In this document: in pieces, positions 16,418-24,853 of the stretch
How positions within the stretch are numbered: position 1 is the first letter of the stretch
How the letters are laid out: each line of letters starts with the position of its first letter
Assembly (NCBI GenBank): GCA_027669155.1
Contig: JAQEDR010000022.1
Location: 1 to 44,795, forward strand
Direction of reading: 5' to 3'
Origin: Peptoniphilaceae bacterium AM52-5BH
GTDB taxonomy: Bacteria > Bacillota > Clostridia > Tissierellales > Peptoniphilaceae
DNA length: 44,795 nt
Notes under the pieces: generated by a model
What the model was told of the DNA's origin: nothing
The model's input: the letters and a program-made list of their open reading frames with translations, nothing else
Databases searched by the model: none
Made by a program: the position numbers and the translations under genes

Positions 16418-17311
16418 ATGTTTAAGAAAAAGAAAAATAGTGATTTATACCTATCAGATCTTCAACCCTTATCTGCTGGCGGAAAGACCCTACTAACAAT
16501 TACCTATATTATTTTGTTAATCTGGGCAGCTTTCATCTTAGTTCCATTGGCAATAATGGTTATATCATCCTTTAATGGAAACCAAGGTCAATATATATCA
16601 ATGTCAGGAGACTTCGTCTTCTCCCTTGATAACTTCAGATATTTGTTTAAGGAAACCCAGTTTTTAAAATGGGTACTAAACACCCTAAAGATAGCAGTTG
16701 CGACAACCTTGCTTACCCTAATCTTCGTATCTTTTACAGGTTATGCCTACTCAAGATTTAGATTTAAGGGGAAAAAAGCAAGTCTTATAACGATAATGTT
16801 AGTTCAAATAATCCCGGCCTTCGCAGGTATTACTGCCTACTATGCGATCCATTCCATAGTAAGTGGAATCATTCCAGTATTTTCAAGACCGGCCATGCTA
16901 ATACTCATATATTCAGGTGGGGCAATCGCATCAAATACCTTTATCCTAAAGGGTTATCTTGATACAATCTCTCCAGAGCTTGACGAGGCTGCAAAGATCG
17001 ACGGTTGTTCAAACATGCAAGTTTATAGATTAATAATCATGCCACTTGCCCGTCCAATGCTTGCAATAATTGCTCTCCAATGTTTTATTGGACCATTCTT
17101 AGATTATATGATGCCAAAAATCTTACTGACAAATCCAGGAGACTACACACTTGCGACAGGACTGTTTACACTAATATCAGATGTTAGAAATATGAATCAG
17201 CCAGCCTTTGCTGCTGGAGGATTCTTGTCAGCTGTTCCTGTAATGCTATTGTTCTTAGTATTACAAGATGAATTAGTAAGCGGACTTTCATCAGGTGCAG
17301 TTAAGGGATAG
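16418..17311 (+). CDS. MalG-like sugar ABC permease
   Basis: A 297-residue inner-membrane permease of the MalG family with six membrane segments. The EAA loop is LDEAAKIDGCSNMQVYRLII before the last two segments, and the protein ends in SGLSSGAVKG, the MalG C-terminal tail type that reaches into the ATPase dimer. The frame is open upstream to 16379, overlapping the MalF gene, but the ATG at 16418 has AAGGAG well placed before it. It partners the MalF-like protein and the ATPase at 17321. Confidence 0.92.
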   Translation: MFKKKKNSDLYLSDLQPLSAGGKTLLTITYIILLIWAAFILVPLAIMVISSFNGNQGQYISMSGDFVFSLDNFRYLFKETQFLKWVLNTLKIAVATTLLTLIFVSFTGYAYSRFRFKGKKASLITIMLVQIIPAFAGITAYYAIHSIVSGIIPVFSRPAMLILIYSGGAIASNTFILKGYLDTISPELDEAAKIDGCSNMQVYRLIIMPLARPMLAIIALQCFIGPFLDYMMPKILLTNPGDYTLATGLFTLISDVRNMNQPAFAAGGFLSAVPVMLLFLVLQDELVSGLSSGAVKG

Positions 17312-17320
17312 GAGTTAAAA

Positions 17321-18406
17321 ATGAAAGTAATTTTAGATAATATAGGAAAGAAATACGAAGGTCGTGAGAACTTCACGATTAGAAATATAAATCTAGAAAT
17401 AGATGACAATGATTTTTGTGTAATACTAGGACCATCTGGTTGTGGTAAGTCAACCCTTCTTAGGATGATTGCAGGACTTAACTCAATTACAGAAGGAACC
17501 CTACGTTTCAATGACAAGATCATGAATACAGTTGAGCCAAAAGATAGGGACATTGCTATGGTTTTCCAATCATACGCCCTCTATCCACATATGACAGTTT
17601 ATGATAATATGGCCTTTTCACTAAATATGAAAAAGGAAAGAAAAGAAGTAATCGATCAAAGAATACAAGATGTGGCAAAGATTCTCCAACTGGAAGACTA
17701 TCTTTACTCAAGACCATCTGACATATCCGGCGGACAAAGACAAAGGGTAGCTCTAGGAAGAGCTATTGCAAGAAACCCAGAAGTCTTCCTAATGGATGAG
17801 CCTTTGAGTAACCTCGATGCTAAGCTTCGTGAGCACATGAGAGTAGAGATTGTAAGAATCCATAATCAACTAGACACAACAAGCATCTACGTAACTCACG
17901 ACCAAACTGAGGCTATGACCATGGCTACAAAGATAGTTCTCCTAGATAAGGGAGTTATCCAACAAGTAGGAGCTCCAAATGAGTTCTATCAAAAACCAAA
18001 CAACCTCTTCGTAGCAGGCTTTATAGGTTCCCCTACCATGAATATCGTCAAGGGAAAAATCAAGGACGGTCTTTTCGTAAATGATTCAGGAGAAATCAAG
18101 GTAAGACCAAGTGATAAGGACCTTGAAAAGATTAAGGCCTACGAAGGAAAAGTAGTTCATCTTGGAATAAGATCTGAAAGATTTATAGCAGAAAAAAGAG
18201 ACTACAACTCTGTAAGTGCTAACATTGAAGTAATAGAGTCCTTAGGTAAGGAGCAACTCCTTTATACAAAACTTAAGGATGGTACTGGTCTAACTATAAG
18301 TCAACCAGGATACTTTGACTATGCTATAGGAGAAGACCACGACTTTACCCTAGACCCAGAAGCCCTACACTTCTTTGATGGAGATACAACAGAAAGAATT
18401 AACTAA
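17321..18406 (+). CDS. Sugar ABC transporter ATPase (MalK/MsmK type)
   Basis: A 361-residue ATPase with Walker A GPSGCGKST (37-45), Q-loop in VFQSYALYPH, signature SGGQRQR (136-142), Walker B VFLMDE (155-160), H-loop in YVTHDQTEAM, and a C-terminal TOBE/regulatory domain (about 235-361). It closes the importer operon. A second, closely related ATPase is at 25982; as with pneumococcal MsmK, either could energise more than one sugar importer. Confidence 0.93.
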   Translation: MKVILDNIGKKYEGRENFTIRNINLEIDDNDFCVILGPSGCGKSTLLRMIAGLNSITEGTLRFNDKIMNTVEPKDRDIAMVFQSYALYPHMTVYDNMAFSLNMKKERKEVIDQRIQDVAKILQLEDYLYSRPSDISGGQRQRVALGRAIARNPEVFLMDEPLSNLDAKLREHMRVEIVRIHNQLDTTSIYVTHDQTEAMTMATKIVLLDKGVIQQVGAPNEFYQKPNNLFVAGFIGSPTMNIVKGKIKDGLFVNDSGEIKVRPSDKDLEKIKAYEGKVVHLGIRSERFIAEKRDYNSVSANIEVIESLGKEQLLYTKLKDGTGLTISQPGYFDYAIGEDHDFTLDPEALHFFDGDTTERIN

Positions 18407-18414
18407 AATAAATG

Positions 18415-18438
18415 AAGCTCTCGGATTGAGGGCTTTTT
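18415..18438 (+). terminator. Intrinsic terminator of the maltodextrin importer operon
   Basis: AAGCTCTC (18415-18422) pairs with GAGGGCTT (18428-18435) with one G-T pair, followed by TTTTT. It lies just beyond the end of the convergent ogt gene and could serve both. Confidence 0.8.
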
Positions 18439-18444
18439 CCTTGC

Positions 18445-18894
18445 CTAACTTTCAAGCTTTAGGAGAAATCTTTTTACCTCCACTCCATAGGCAAAACCTC
18501 CAATATTTCCGTCAGACCTTATGACCCTGTGGCAGGGGTAAACAACGAAGAAGGGATTTCTGCCTATAGCATTAGCCACAGCTCTTGTAGCTTTCTTTCT
18601 ATTAATATTTTCAGCAACCTCCTTATAGGTCGACTTTTCTCCATAGGGAATGTTTCTAAGCTCTTTTATTACTTCTTTTTGAAAGTCAGTCCCTTTAAGC
18701 TCGAGGAGATCATAAATTGTAAATTTCTTCCTTTCTCCTTTGAGGTATTCATCGATTTGTCCAAAGACCTTATCAGTAGCAGAAGTTTTTTCGGACAAGT
18801 CATCTGCTTTTTCTAGCAAGCTTATAGATTCGATTTTTTTATCGTAGGCGAATTTAATAATCCCAATCCTACTTTCGTAAAATGCGTATTTCAT
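18445..18894 (-). CDS. ogt: Methylated-DNA--protein-cysteine methyltransferase
   Basis: A 149-residue Ogt/MGMT suicide repair protein that takes the methyl group from O6-methylguanine onto Cys121 in the motif PCHRV (120-124). The helix-turn-helix region (STYKEVAENINRKKATRAVANAIGRNP) carries the conserved Arg finger (about residue 104). No Shine-Dalgarno precedes the ATG. Instead TATAGT (minus strand, 18906-18901) lies so that transcription would start at or next to the ATG, suggesting a leaderless mRNA. It is divergent from the gshA-like gene. Confidence 0.93.
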   Translation of the reverse strand: MKYAFYESRIGIIKFAYDKKIESISLLEKADDLSEKTSATDKVFGQIDEYLKGERKKFTIYDLLELKGTDFQKEVIKELRNIPYGEKSTYKEVAENINRKKATRAVANAIGRNPFFVVYPCHRVIRSDGNIGGFAYGVEVKRFLLKLES

Positions 18895-18911
18895 AAGATA
18901 ACTATATGTCT

Positions 18912-18940
18912 TTGGGATAAAGTAGCCAGAGGCGTATAAT
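18912..18940 (+). promoter_or_regulatory. Promoter of the gshA-radA operon
   Basis: TTGGGA (18912-18917), 17 bases, TATAAT (18935-18940). Transcription would start near 18947, 24 bases before the ATG. Confidence 0.65.
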
Positions 18941-18970
18941 GATAGAAAGTTAAATTAGAGAAGGATTGAT

Positions 18971-20269
18971 ATGAATTATAAAGAAAAAATACAAAAAATC
19001 GTTAATTATATAAAAAGCGGGGAGAAAGATCCCACGGACTTCGCTCTAGGTTTTGAGTCAGAGCATTTTGTAGTTGATGGATCCAGTCTTGAAACTGTCT
19101 CTTATTATGGAGAAGACGGCATTGCCCGTTCAATGGAAGAAATATCTAAAAATTCCTACGAAATCCACAAAGAAGATGGGAAAATTTTGGGCTTGAGCAA
19201 GGAGGGATTTGATATATCTGTAGAACCTGCTAGCCAATTTGAAATCGCTATAAAGTCTCAAAAGAGTATTGATGACTTATATGAGGATTATAAAGAAGCT
19301 ATGGGAGAGCTTGTCCCAGTTTTTGAAAAGAAGGGCCAAGTCCTAGCTAATGTAGGCTATCATCCAAAAAGTAAGATTGAAGATATAAAGATCATCCCAA
19401 AGAAGAGATATGACTATATGTACGAATATTTTAGGGTTAATGGGGGAGCCTACGCCCACAATATGATGAAGGGAACGGCAAGCCTTCAATGCGCTATAGA
19501 TTATGCCAGCGAGGAAGACTTTAAGAAAAAATACTTCGTGGCAAGCGCCCTTTCTCCCTTCCTTTATTCAATCTTCGACAATTCCTATATCTTTGAAGGA
19601 GAAGTTTATAATAAGAGAAATCTCCGCCAGATGATTTGGGATAATTGCGATAGACAAAGAACAGGAGTCTATCCATTTGCCTTCGATGAGGACTTCTCTT
19701 ATGAAAAATATGCAAAAGAAATCCTAAATACAGATATAATATTCGTCCATGAAGACGGTGAAGACCATTACAAGGGAAGGCTCAAGTTTTCGGAAGTGAT
19801 GGATAAAGACTCAAGCGATGAGATGATTTTCCATGCCCTATCTATCGTATTTCCAGATGTAAGAGCTAAAAAATATATAGAAATTAGGATGCCAGATGAA
19901 GTGCCTTACCCATATAATTTCGCAGGTCTTGCCCTAATCAAGGGACTCTTCTATGATGAAGAAAATCTTGATAAGCTTTATGAGATCTTTGAAGATATGG
20001 ATTACAGGTCGCTCACAAATCTTAGAAGTAGGACCGAAAGATACGGCCTTTATGCGACCTACAAGGATAAGGAAATCTATAAGTGGGCCATTGACTTTGT
20101 GGATATGGCAAAAAGATCTCTAGGGGACGAGGCTCACTATTTAAAGCCTCTAAGAGAAATCCTTGAAGAAGGAAAAAGTCCTAGAGATATTTATGAAAGT
20201 CTATACAAGAAAGATCCAAAAGAAGCCATAAAAGTCTTTTCTGCCAATGAATCTTTAAGGAAGATGTAA
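18971..20269 (+). CDS. gshA: Glutamate-cysteine ligase, GCS2/plant-type
   Basis: A 432-residue protein of the GCS2 family (ATP + L-Glu + L-Cys to gamma-glutamylcysteine). Visible family features are GFESEHFVVD near the N-terminus (about 28-37), NVGYHPKS (about 122-129), RYDYMYEYFRVNGGAYAHNMMKGTASLQ with the Met-x-x-Thr-Ala-Ser-x-Gln core (about 141-168), and RQRTG (about 229-233). GAAGGA precedes the ATG. No glutathione synthetase is next to it, so the product may be gamma-glutamylcysteine itself used as a thiol, or an EgtA-like role; GshB could also be elsewhere. It overlaps radA by one base. Confidence 0.82.
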   Translation: MNYKEKIQKIVNYIKSGEKDPTDFALGFESEHFVVDGSSLETVSYYGEDGIARSMEEISKNSYEIHKEDGKILGLSKEGFDISVEPASQFEIAIKSQKSIDDLYEDYKEAMGELVPVFEKKGQVLANVGYHPKSKIEDIKIIPKKRYDYMYEYFRVNGGAYAHNMMKGTASLQCAIDYASEEDFKKKYFVASALSPFLYSIFDNSYIFEGEVYNKRNLRQMIWDNCDRQRTGVYPFAFDEDFSYEKYAKEILNTDIIFVHEDGEDHYKGRLKFSEVMDKDSSDEMIFHALSIVFPDVRAKKYIEIRMPDEVPYPYNFAGLALIKGLFYDEENLDKLYEIFEDMDYRSLTNLRSRTERYGLYATYKDKEIYKWAIDFVDMAKRSLGDEAHYLKPLREILEEGKSPRDIYESLYKKDPKEAIKVFSANESLRKM

Positions 20270-21639
20270 TGGCTAAAGTCAAAAAATCCTATGAATGTGC
20301 TTCCTGCGGCCACACCCAAGGAGTTTGGGCTGGTCAATGCCCAGAATGTGGCAAGTGGGGGAGCATGCATGAGGTTGTCGTTGAGAAAAAGTCTCCTAGG
20401 CAAAGCCTAGTAGTAGAAGATAAAAATGCCAAAAAGCTAAAATCTATTGCCTTAGATGAGTCTGAAAGAATAAAGTCAACCTATAGCGAGTTTGATAGGG
20501 CTGTGGGCGGAGGACTTGTGAGAGATTCTGTTACAATTCTTACAGCAAGACCTGGTGCAGGAAAGTCCACCCTCCTCCTTCAATTATCAAAGTCTTATGC
20601 CGATAAGGGTCTTAAGGTAATCTATATTTCAGGAGAAGAGAGCGAAAGTCAAATCAAGTCACGTGCAGACAGGATTATGTCTGATCTTTCTGAAAATATC
20701 TGGATTCTTTCGACAAATTCCATGGACCTTGCCATCAAGGAAATAAAAAGCGTAGATGCCGATATAGTTTTTCTAGATTCTATCCAAACCTTTAGCCTGG
20801 CAGAACTTGACAACAAACAAGGAAGTCCAACCCAGACCATAGAGGTTGCCAATAAGGCAGTTGACATTGCAAAAGATAGCGAAAGAAAAAGAGCTGTAAT
20901 AATGATAGGACACATGACCAAAAAGGGAGAGATGGCAGGTCTTAGGACCTTGGAGCACTTGGTAGATACGGTCTTAGTCCTTGATGGAGAAAGCGAAGAG
21001 GACCTTAGAATCCTAACTTCTACTAAAAATAGATTCGGTAGAACTGGAGAAATCGGCCTATTTTCTATGGATGAAGACGGGCTAAATGAAATCACAAATC
21101 CTAGCGAGTATTTCATCACAGAAAGAAGCGAAGACATAGAAGGATCTGCTATTTCTGTAACCAAGGAAGGATCGAGACTCCTTGAAGTAGAGATAGAGTC
21201 TTTGGTATCCAAATCCTTTATGCCCTATCCACAAAGGATAGGGGATTCTCTAAGAAGAGATGACCTAAATACTCTGATCTCAATTCTTCAAGAAAGAGCA
21301 GGCCTTAATCTTTATGACTACAATGTAATCATAAAGACAACAGGAGGTATCAAGCTAAGCGAGCCTTCGGTAAATCTCGCTATAATGGTCTCTATTGCTT
21401 CATCCTTGATGAAGGTCCCTATATCTGATAAGAGTGTCTTTATAGCAGAAGTAGGACTTACTGGAGAGCTTAAGAAGGTTCCTCAAATTAAGCAAAGGCT
21501 AAAGGAAATTGAAAGACTGGGCTATAAGAAAGCCTTCGTAGCAAAAAACTCAATCGATAGCAAAGACTTCAAGGACTTAAAGATTTATCAATTAGCAAAT
21601 ATCAAGCAAGTCATAGATCAAGTTCTAGTAAAAGCTTAA
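20269..21639 (+). CDS. radA: DNA repair protein RadA (Sms)
   Basis: A 456-residue RecA-like branch-migration helicase used in recombination repair. The N-terminal C4 zinc finger is C10/C13 and C24/C27. Walker A ARPGAGKST (93-101) differs from the commoner GDPGIGKS. The RadA-specific KNRFG is at 253-257, and a C-terminal Lon-like domain occupies about 300-456 (SEPSVNLAIMVSIASS). Length is normal. It is translationally coupled to the gshA-like gene; a shared link to oxidative or thiol stress is possible but only inferred. Confidence 0.95.
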   Translation: MAKVKKSYECASCGHTQGVWAGQCPECGKWGSMHEVVVEKKSPRQSLVVEDKNAKKLKSIALDESERIKSTYSEFDRAVGGGLVRDSVTILTARPGAGKSTLLLQLSKSYADKGLKVIYISGEESESQIKSRADRIMSDLSENIWILSTNSMDLAIKEIKSVDADIVFLDSIQTFSLAELDNKQGSPTQTIEVANKAVDIAKDSERKRAVIMIGHMTKKGEMAGLRTLEHLVDTVLVLDGESEEDLRILTSTKNRFGRTGEIGLFSMDEDGLNEITNPSEYFITERSEDIEGSAISVTKEGSRLLEVEIESLVSKSFMPYPQRIGDSLRRDDLNTLISILQERAGLNLYDYNVIIKTTGGIKLSEPSVNLAIMVSIASSLMKVPISDKSVFIAEVGLTGELKKVPQIKQRLKEIERLGYKKAFVAKNSIDSKDFKDLKIYQLANIKQVIDQVLVKA

Positions 21640-21723
21640 TCCTTTATCGAATTAAGATAGAACTTTAAAATGTTATAAATTTATCCTAAAAATTTAAAGA
21701 AAATTCTAGGAAAGTTTAGGAAT

Positions 21724-21752
21724 TTGCAAATTGAAAACGTGTGTAGTATAAT
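21724..21752 (+). promoter_or_regulatory. Promoter of the FMN-binding lipoprotein gene
   Basis: TTGCAA (21724-21729), 17-base spacer, perfect TATAAT (21747-21752). The leader is about 27 bases with AAGGAG before the ATG at 21786. Confidence 0.75.
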
Positions 21753-21785
21753 CAGAGCACAAAGGAAAAATAAAAGGAGAATTAT

Positions 21786-22184
21786 ATGAAAAACATAAAA
21801 TCATACGCAGCAATCGCAGCACTAGCCCTTGCTCTTACAGCTTGTGGAAACAATGCTAACGATGCTAAACCAGAGGATGCTTCTAAGGAAGCAACTACAG
21901 AAGAAGCTGCAACAACTGAAACAGGTGAAAAAGTTGGTGAAGCTACAGCAGCAGGTTACGGTGGAGACATCAAAGTTAAAGTAACTATGGATGGAGACAC
22001 AATCAAAGACATCCAAGTTGACCACACAGAAACAGAAGGAATTGGAGCAGACGCAATTCCACAATTAGTTGAAGAAATCAAAAAGAACAACGGAACTGAA
22101 GGTGTAGATAACGTATCTGGCGCAACAGTATCAAGCGAAGCTCTAAAAACAGCAGTAGACGAAGCAATCAAAGCTGCAAAATAA
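21786..22184 (+). CDS. Small FMN-binding domain lipoprotein
   Basis: A 132-residue exported lipoprotein. The signal peptide ends in LTAC (Cys20), followed by an Ala/Thr/Glu-rich linker (21-57) and a minimal FMN-binding domain (about 60-132). The motif SGAT (111-114) in NVSGATVSSEAL is the covalent flavinylation site recognised by the transferase ApbE, with Thr114 the expected attachment point. Such proteins carry electrons outside the membrane in flavin-based extracellular electron transfer or fumarate-reductase-like systems. Codon choice is strongly biased and the promoter is strong, suggesting an abundant protein. The gene stands alone here with no reductase beside it. Confidence 0.88.
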   Translation: MKNIKSYAAIAALALALTACGNNANDAKPEDASKEATTEEAATTETGEKVGEATAAGYGGDIKVKVTMDGDTIKDIQVDHTETEGIGADAIPQLVEEIKKNNGTEGVDNVSGATVSSEALKTAVDEAIKAAK

Positions 22185-22236
22185 TATAAGCACAAAGAAA
22201 ATCAAGTCCTAAAGTCTAGTCTTTAATAATAAGATT

Positions 22237-22252
22237 AGCCTTTGGGGCTTTT
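22237..22252 (+). terminator. Weak terminator after the FMN-binding lipoprotein gene
   Basis: AGCC (22237-22240) pairs with GGCT (22246-22249), followed by TTTT. It is flanked by ATTAG and CTAAT segments that could extend the stem with internal loops. Confidence 0.4.
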
Positions 22253-22293
22253 CTAATATTTAAAAGCTGATTAAATCGAATAAGGAGAGATAA

Positions 22294-23159
22294 GTGAAGA
22301 AAAAATATGGGGTTTTGATAGGTCTTGGTCTAGTTTTTCTTATGGGAGGCTTGTATTTTGTTAAAAGAGATTCGAAATTTGATATAGAAGATTCTAAAAG
22401 CAAGGCTGTTTACATATATAATCTAACAGATAATAAAAAAGTCTACGGAAAAAATGAAAATAAGCCTCTTCCTATGGCTTCTCTTACCAAAATCATGACC
22501 CTTCTTGTAAGCCTCGACCATGTTTCTGACCTGGGAGAGCTTGCTCCAATCGATTATGATTCCTATATGAGAGCTGTCAGTGAAAATGCTTCTATGGCAG
22601 GTTTTCTTGCAAATGAGACTACGACTTACAGGGACCTTATGTATGGGACAATACTAGCATCAGGCGCAGAAGCAGCAGATTCCCTTGCAATCAATGTAGC
22701 AGGAAGCATAGATTCTTTTGTAGACCTTATGAACGAGAAGGCAGGAGAGCTTAATCTGAAAACACCTCCTACGCCAATGCTGATGGTATGGATGATAAGA
22801 GAAACTTCCAGTCTGCTAAAGATTGCGCTATGTTAATCAAGTACGGCCTAGAAGATGGTAATTTCAGAGCGATTTTCACAAAGAGAGCTTACTTATCGCA
22901 AGCGACAAATGAACATCCAGACGGAGTCTACATAGAAAGCACTATTTTTTCTCACCTTAAGGATTATGAAGAAAATGGCTTTGAAATTATCGGAGGAAAG
23001 AGTGGAACTACGGACGATGCAGGCCTTTGCTGGGCGACTCTTGCCGAAAAAAATGGTAAGGAATATATAATATTAGTAATGGGAGTTTCTTTTTCCGATA
23101 TTGATGACCTTCCAGATGCCCATATCAGAGAAACCTTAGAATATCTAGACAGGATGTAA
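22294..23159 (+). pseudogene. D-alanyl-D-alanine carboxypeptidase, frameshifted
   Basis: This is one penicillin-binding serine peptidase (S11 family) gene split into two frames. The first part starts at GTG 22294 (AAGGAGAG before it) with an N-terminal membrane anchor and the SxxK motif SLTK (Ser63, Lys66), then SGAEAADSLA in the SxN region. At the A-run 22759-22762 one A appears missing. Restoring it turns a nonsense end (stop at 22834-22836) into LKNTSYANADGMDDKRN, the expected S11 motif, which then runs on in the other frame through the third motif KSGTT (near 23000) to 23159. As written, the first frame ends after 180 residues and lacks the KSG motif. It is either a real inactivation, a phase-variable or slippage site in a poly-A run, or a sequencing error. 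Confidence 0.85.
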
Positions 23160-23215
23160 TAAATAATATCTATCAATTCATATCTTTTTCGGTAAAATAA
23201 TATTGAGGTGAAAAA

Positions 23216-24544
23216 ATGATTAACAAAGATAAATTTAAAGACTTAGACGAGAAATTTTATGCTGACAGGGCAAATGTGATTGCCCAAAGTGCAGTTACAA
23301 GAAATGGAATTACAGAATCTGCAATTGATCCTGATGTGATCAAGGACATGCGCCACTCTTTTTCAATTGAACTTAAGCAAGGAGAGATAACAGACCAAAA
23401 GCAATCCGGTCGTTGTTGGATGTTCTCTGCCCTAAACACCATGAGATATAGGATTATCAAGGATTACAATCTCGAAACTTTCGAGCTTTCCCAATCCTAT
23501 CCTCTATTTTTTGATAAGCTAGAAAAGAGCAATTATTTCCTAGAATCTATTATCAAAACTGTAGACGAAGATCTCCAAGGAAGACTTGTTAAACACATCC
23601 TTGCTGATCCTTTGGGAGATGGGGGACAATGGGATATGTTTGTAAATTTGGTTAACAAATACGGAGTTGTGCCAAAATATGCCATGCCTGAAGTTAAATC
23701 CTCATCTGCCACTAGAGAGATGGACGCCTATCTTACCAAAATGCTAAGATCTTTTGCCAAAGATTTAAGAAATGCTCACAGAGAAGGAAAGAGCCTAGAA
23801 GACTTAGAGGCTATGAAGGATGGCTTCAACGAAGATATCTACAGGGCTTTAAGTGTAGTTTTGGGAACTCCTCCAAAGAAAATCGACTTTGAGGCGAGAG
23901 ATAAGGACGATAATTATATAAAGGAGAAAGACCTTACTCCTAAGGAGTTTTTCGATAAATATGTGAAGATGGATATAGATGACTATATTTCTTTAATCAA
24001 TGCACCTACCGAAGATAAGCCATTTAATGAAACTTTTACGGTAGATTATCTGGGAAATGTCGTAGAAGGTAAGGAAGTTAAATACCTAAACCTTCCTATA
24101 GATGAATTAAAGAAAGCGGCTATCAAGCAACTTAAGGATGGATATCCTGTATGGATGGGCTGTGATGTAGGCCAAAGCTTTATCAGACAAGAAGGAATCC
24201 TCGATACCAAGGCCTTTAATATCAAAGAAATCTTCGACTTAGATTTTGAGATGACTAAGGAAGAAAGACTTGACTACTCAGAAAGCTTGATGACTCACGC
24301 CATGGTATTTACAGGAGTCGACCTAGACGAAGACGGAAAACCAGTAAGATGGAAGATAGAAAACTCTTGGGGAGATAGGGCAGGAAATAAGGGCTATCTA
24401 GTAATGAGCGATGCTTGGTTTGATGAATATATGTATCAAATCGCAGTAGATAAGAAATATCTAACAGAAGAAAAGAGAAAAGCCTGGGACAAAGACCCAA
24501 TCCACCTAAAACCTTGGGATCCAATGGGATCTCTTGCAAGATAA
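23216..24544 (+). CDS. pepC: Aminopeptidase C (bleomycin hydrolase family)
   Basis: A 442-residue cytoplasmic papain-like C1B cysteine aminopeptidase. The catalytic triad is visible: Cys67 in QSGRCWMF, His361 in THAMVFTG and Asn383 in ENSWGD. The C-terminus (DPMGSLAR) has the short tail that in this family occupies the active-site cleft and sets aminopeptidase specificity. GAGGTG precedes the ATG. It is a single gene followed by the inverted-repeat element at 24550-24786. Confidence 0.95.
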   Translation: MINKDKFKDLDEKFYADRANVIAQSAVTRNGITESAIDPDVIKDMRHSFSIELKQGEITDQKQSGRCWMFSALNTMRYRIIKDYNLETFELSQSYPLFFDKLEKSNYFLESIIKTVDEDLQGRLVKHILADPLGDGGQWDMFVNLVNKYGVVPKYAMPEVKSSSATREMDAYLTKMLRSFAKDLRNAHREGKSLEDLEAMKDGFNEDIYRALSVVLGTPPKKIDFEARDKDDNYIKEKDLTPKEFFDKYVKMDIDDYISLINAPTEDKPFNETFTVDYLGNVVEGKEVKYLNLPIDELKKAAIKQLKDGYPVWMGCDVGQSFIRQEGILDTKAFNIKEIFDLDFEMTKEERLDYSESLMTHAMVFTGVDLDEDGKPVRWKIENSWGDRAGNKGYLVMSDAWFDEYMYQIAVDKKYLTEEKRKAWDKDPIHLKPWDPMGSLAR

Positions 24545-24549
24545 ATAAG

Positions 24550-24786
24550 AGGGCCTTTCGCTCCTTTCAGAGCGTAGACAAAATCCAAAAACGCTTATCC
24601 AACTACAGAAATTTAGAAATTCTAAATCTCATAATACTGTAAATCGCAAACTTGCTAAGGCTCGAACAATGCGATTTACGGGTATTTATTTCGATTTGAA
24701 TTTCTTGAAATTTCTTCCGAATGGAACGCTTCCTTTTGGATTTTGTCCCTTATTCAACTGTTTGAGTGGGCATTTGGTCCTTTTTT
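24550..24786. repeat. Nested long inverted-repeat element filling the pepC-manA gap
   Basis: The 309-base gap has no gene but is highly palindromic. From outside in: AGGGCC (24550-24555) with GGTCCT (24776-24781, then a T-run to 24786), GACAAAATCCAAAA (24577-24590) with TTTTGGATTTTGTC (24734-24747, perfect 14 bp), imperfect AGAAATTT arms, and GTAAATCGCA (24639-24648) with TGCGATTTAC (24670-24679, perfect 10 bp). Each arm also holds a local hairpin (CGCTC/GAGCG at 24560-24575; CCC...GGG at about 24747-24770). The outermost stem plus T-run looks like the pepC terminator with something inserted in its loop. It may be a MITE-like insertion or a structured RNA. Confidence 0.65.
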
Positions 24787-24853
24787 GAGCTTAGATTTCA
24801 CTTTTCTAAAATTTATTATAAGATAAGAGTAAGAAAACGAAAGAGGAGATTTT

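Noticed and set aside
20649..21212. 187-codon minus-strand frame within radA
   Set aside because: Antisense shadow of a well-conserved gene with no ribosome binding site.
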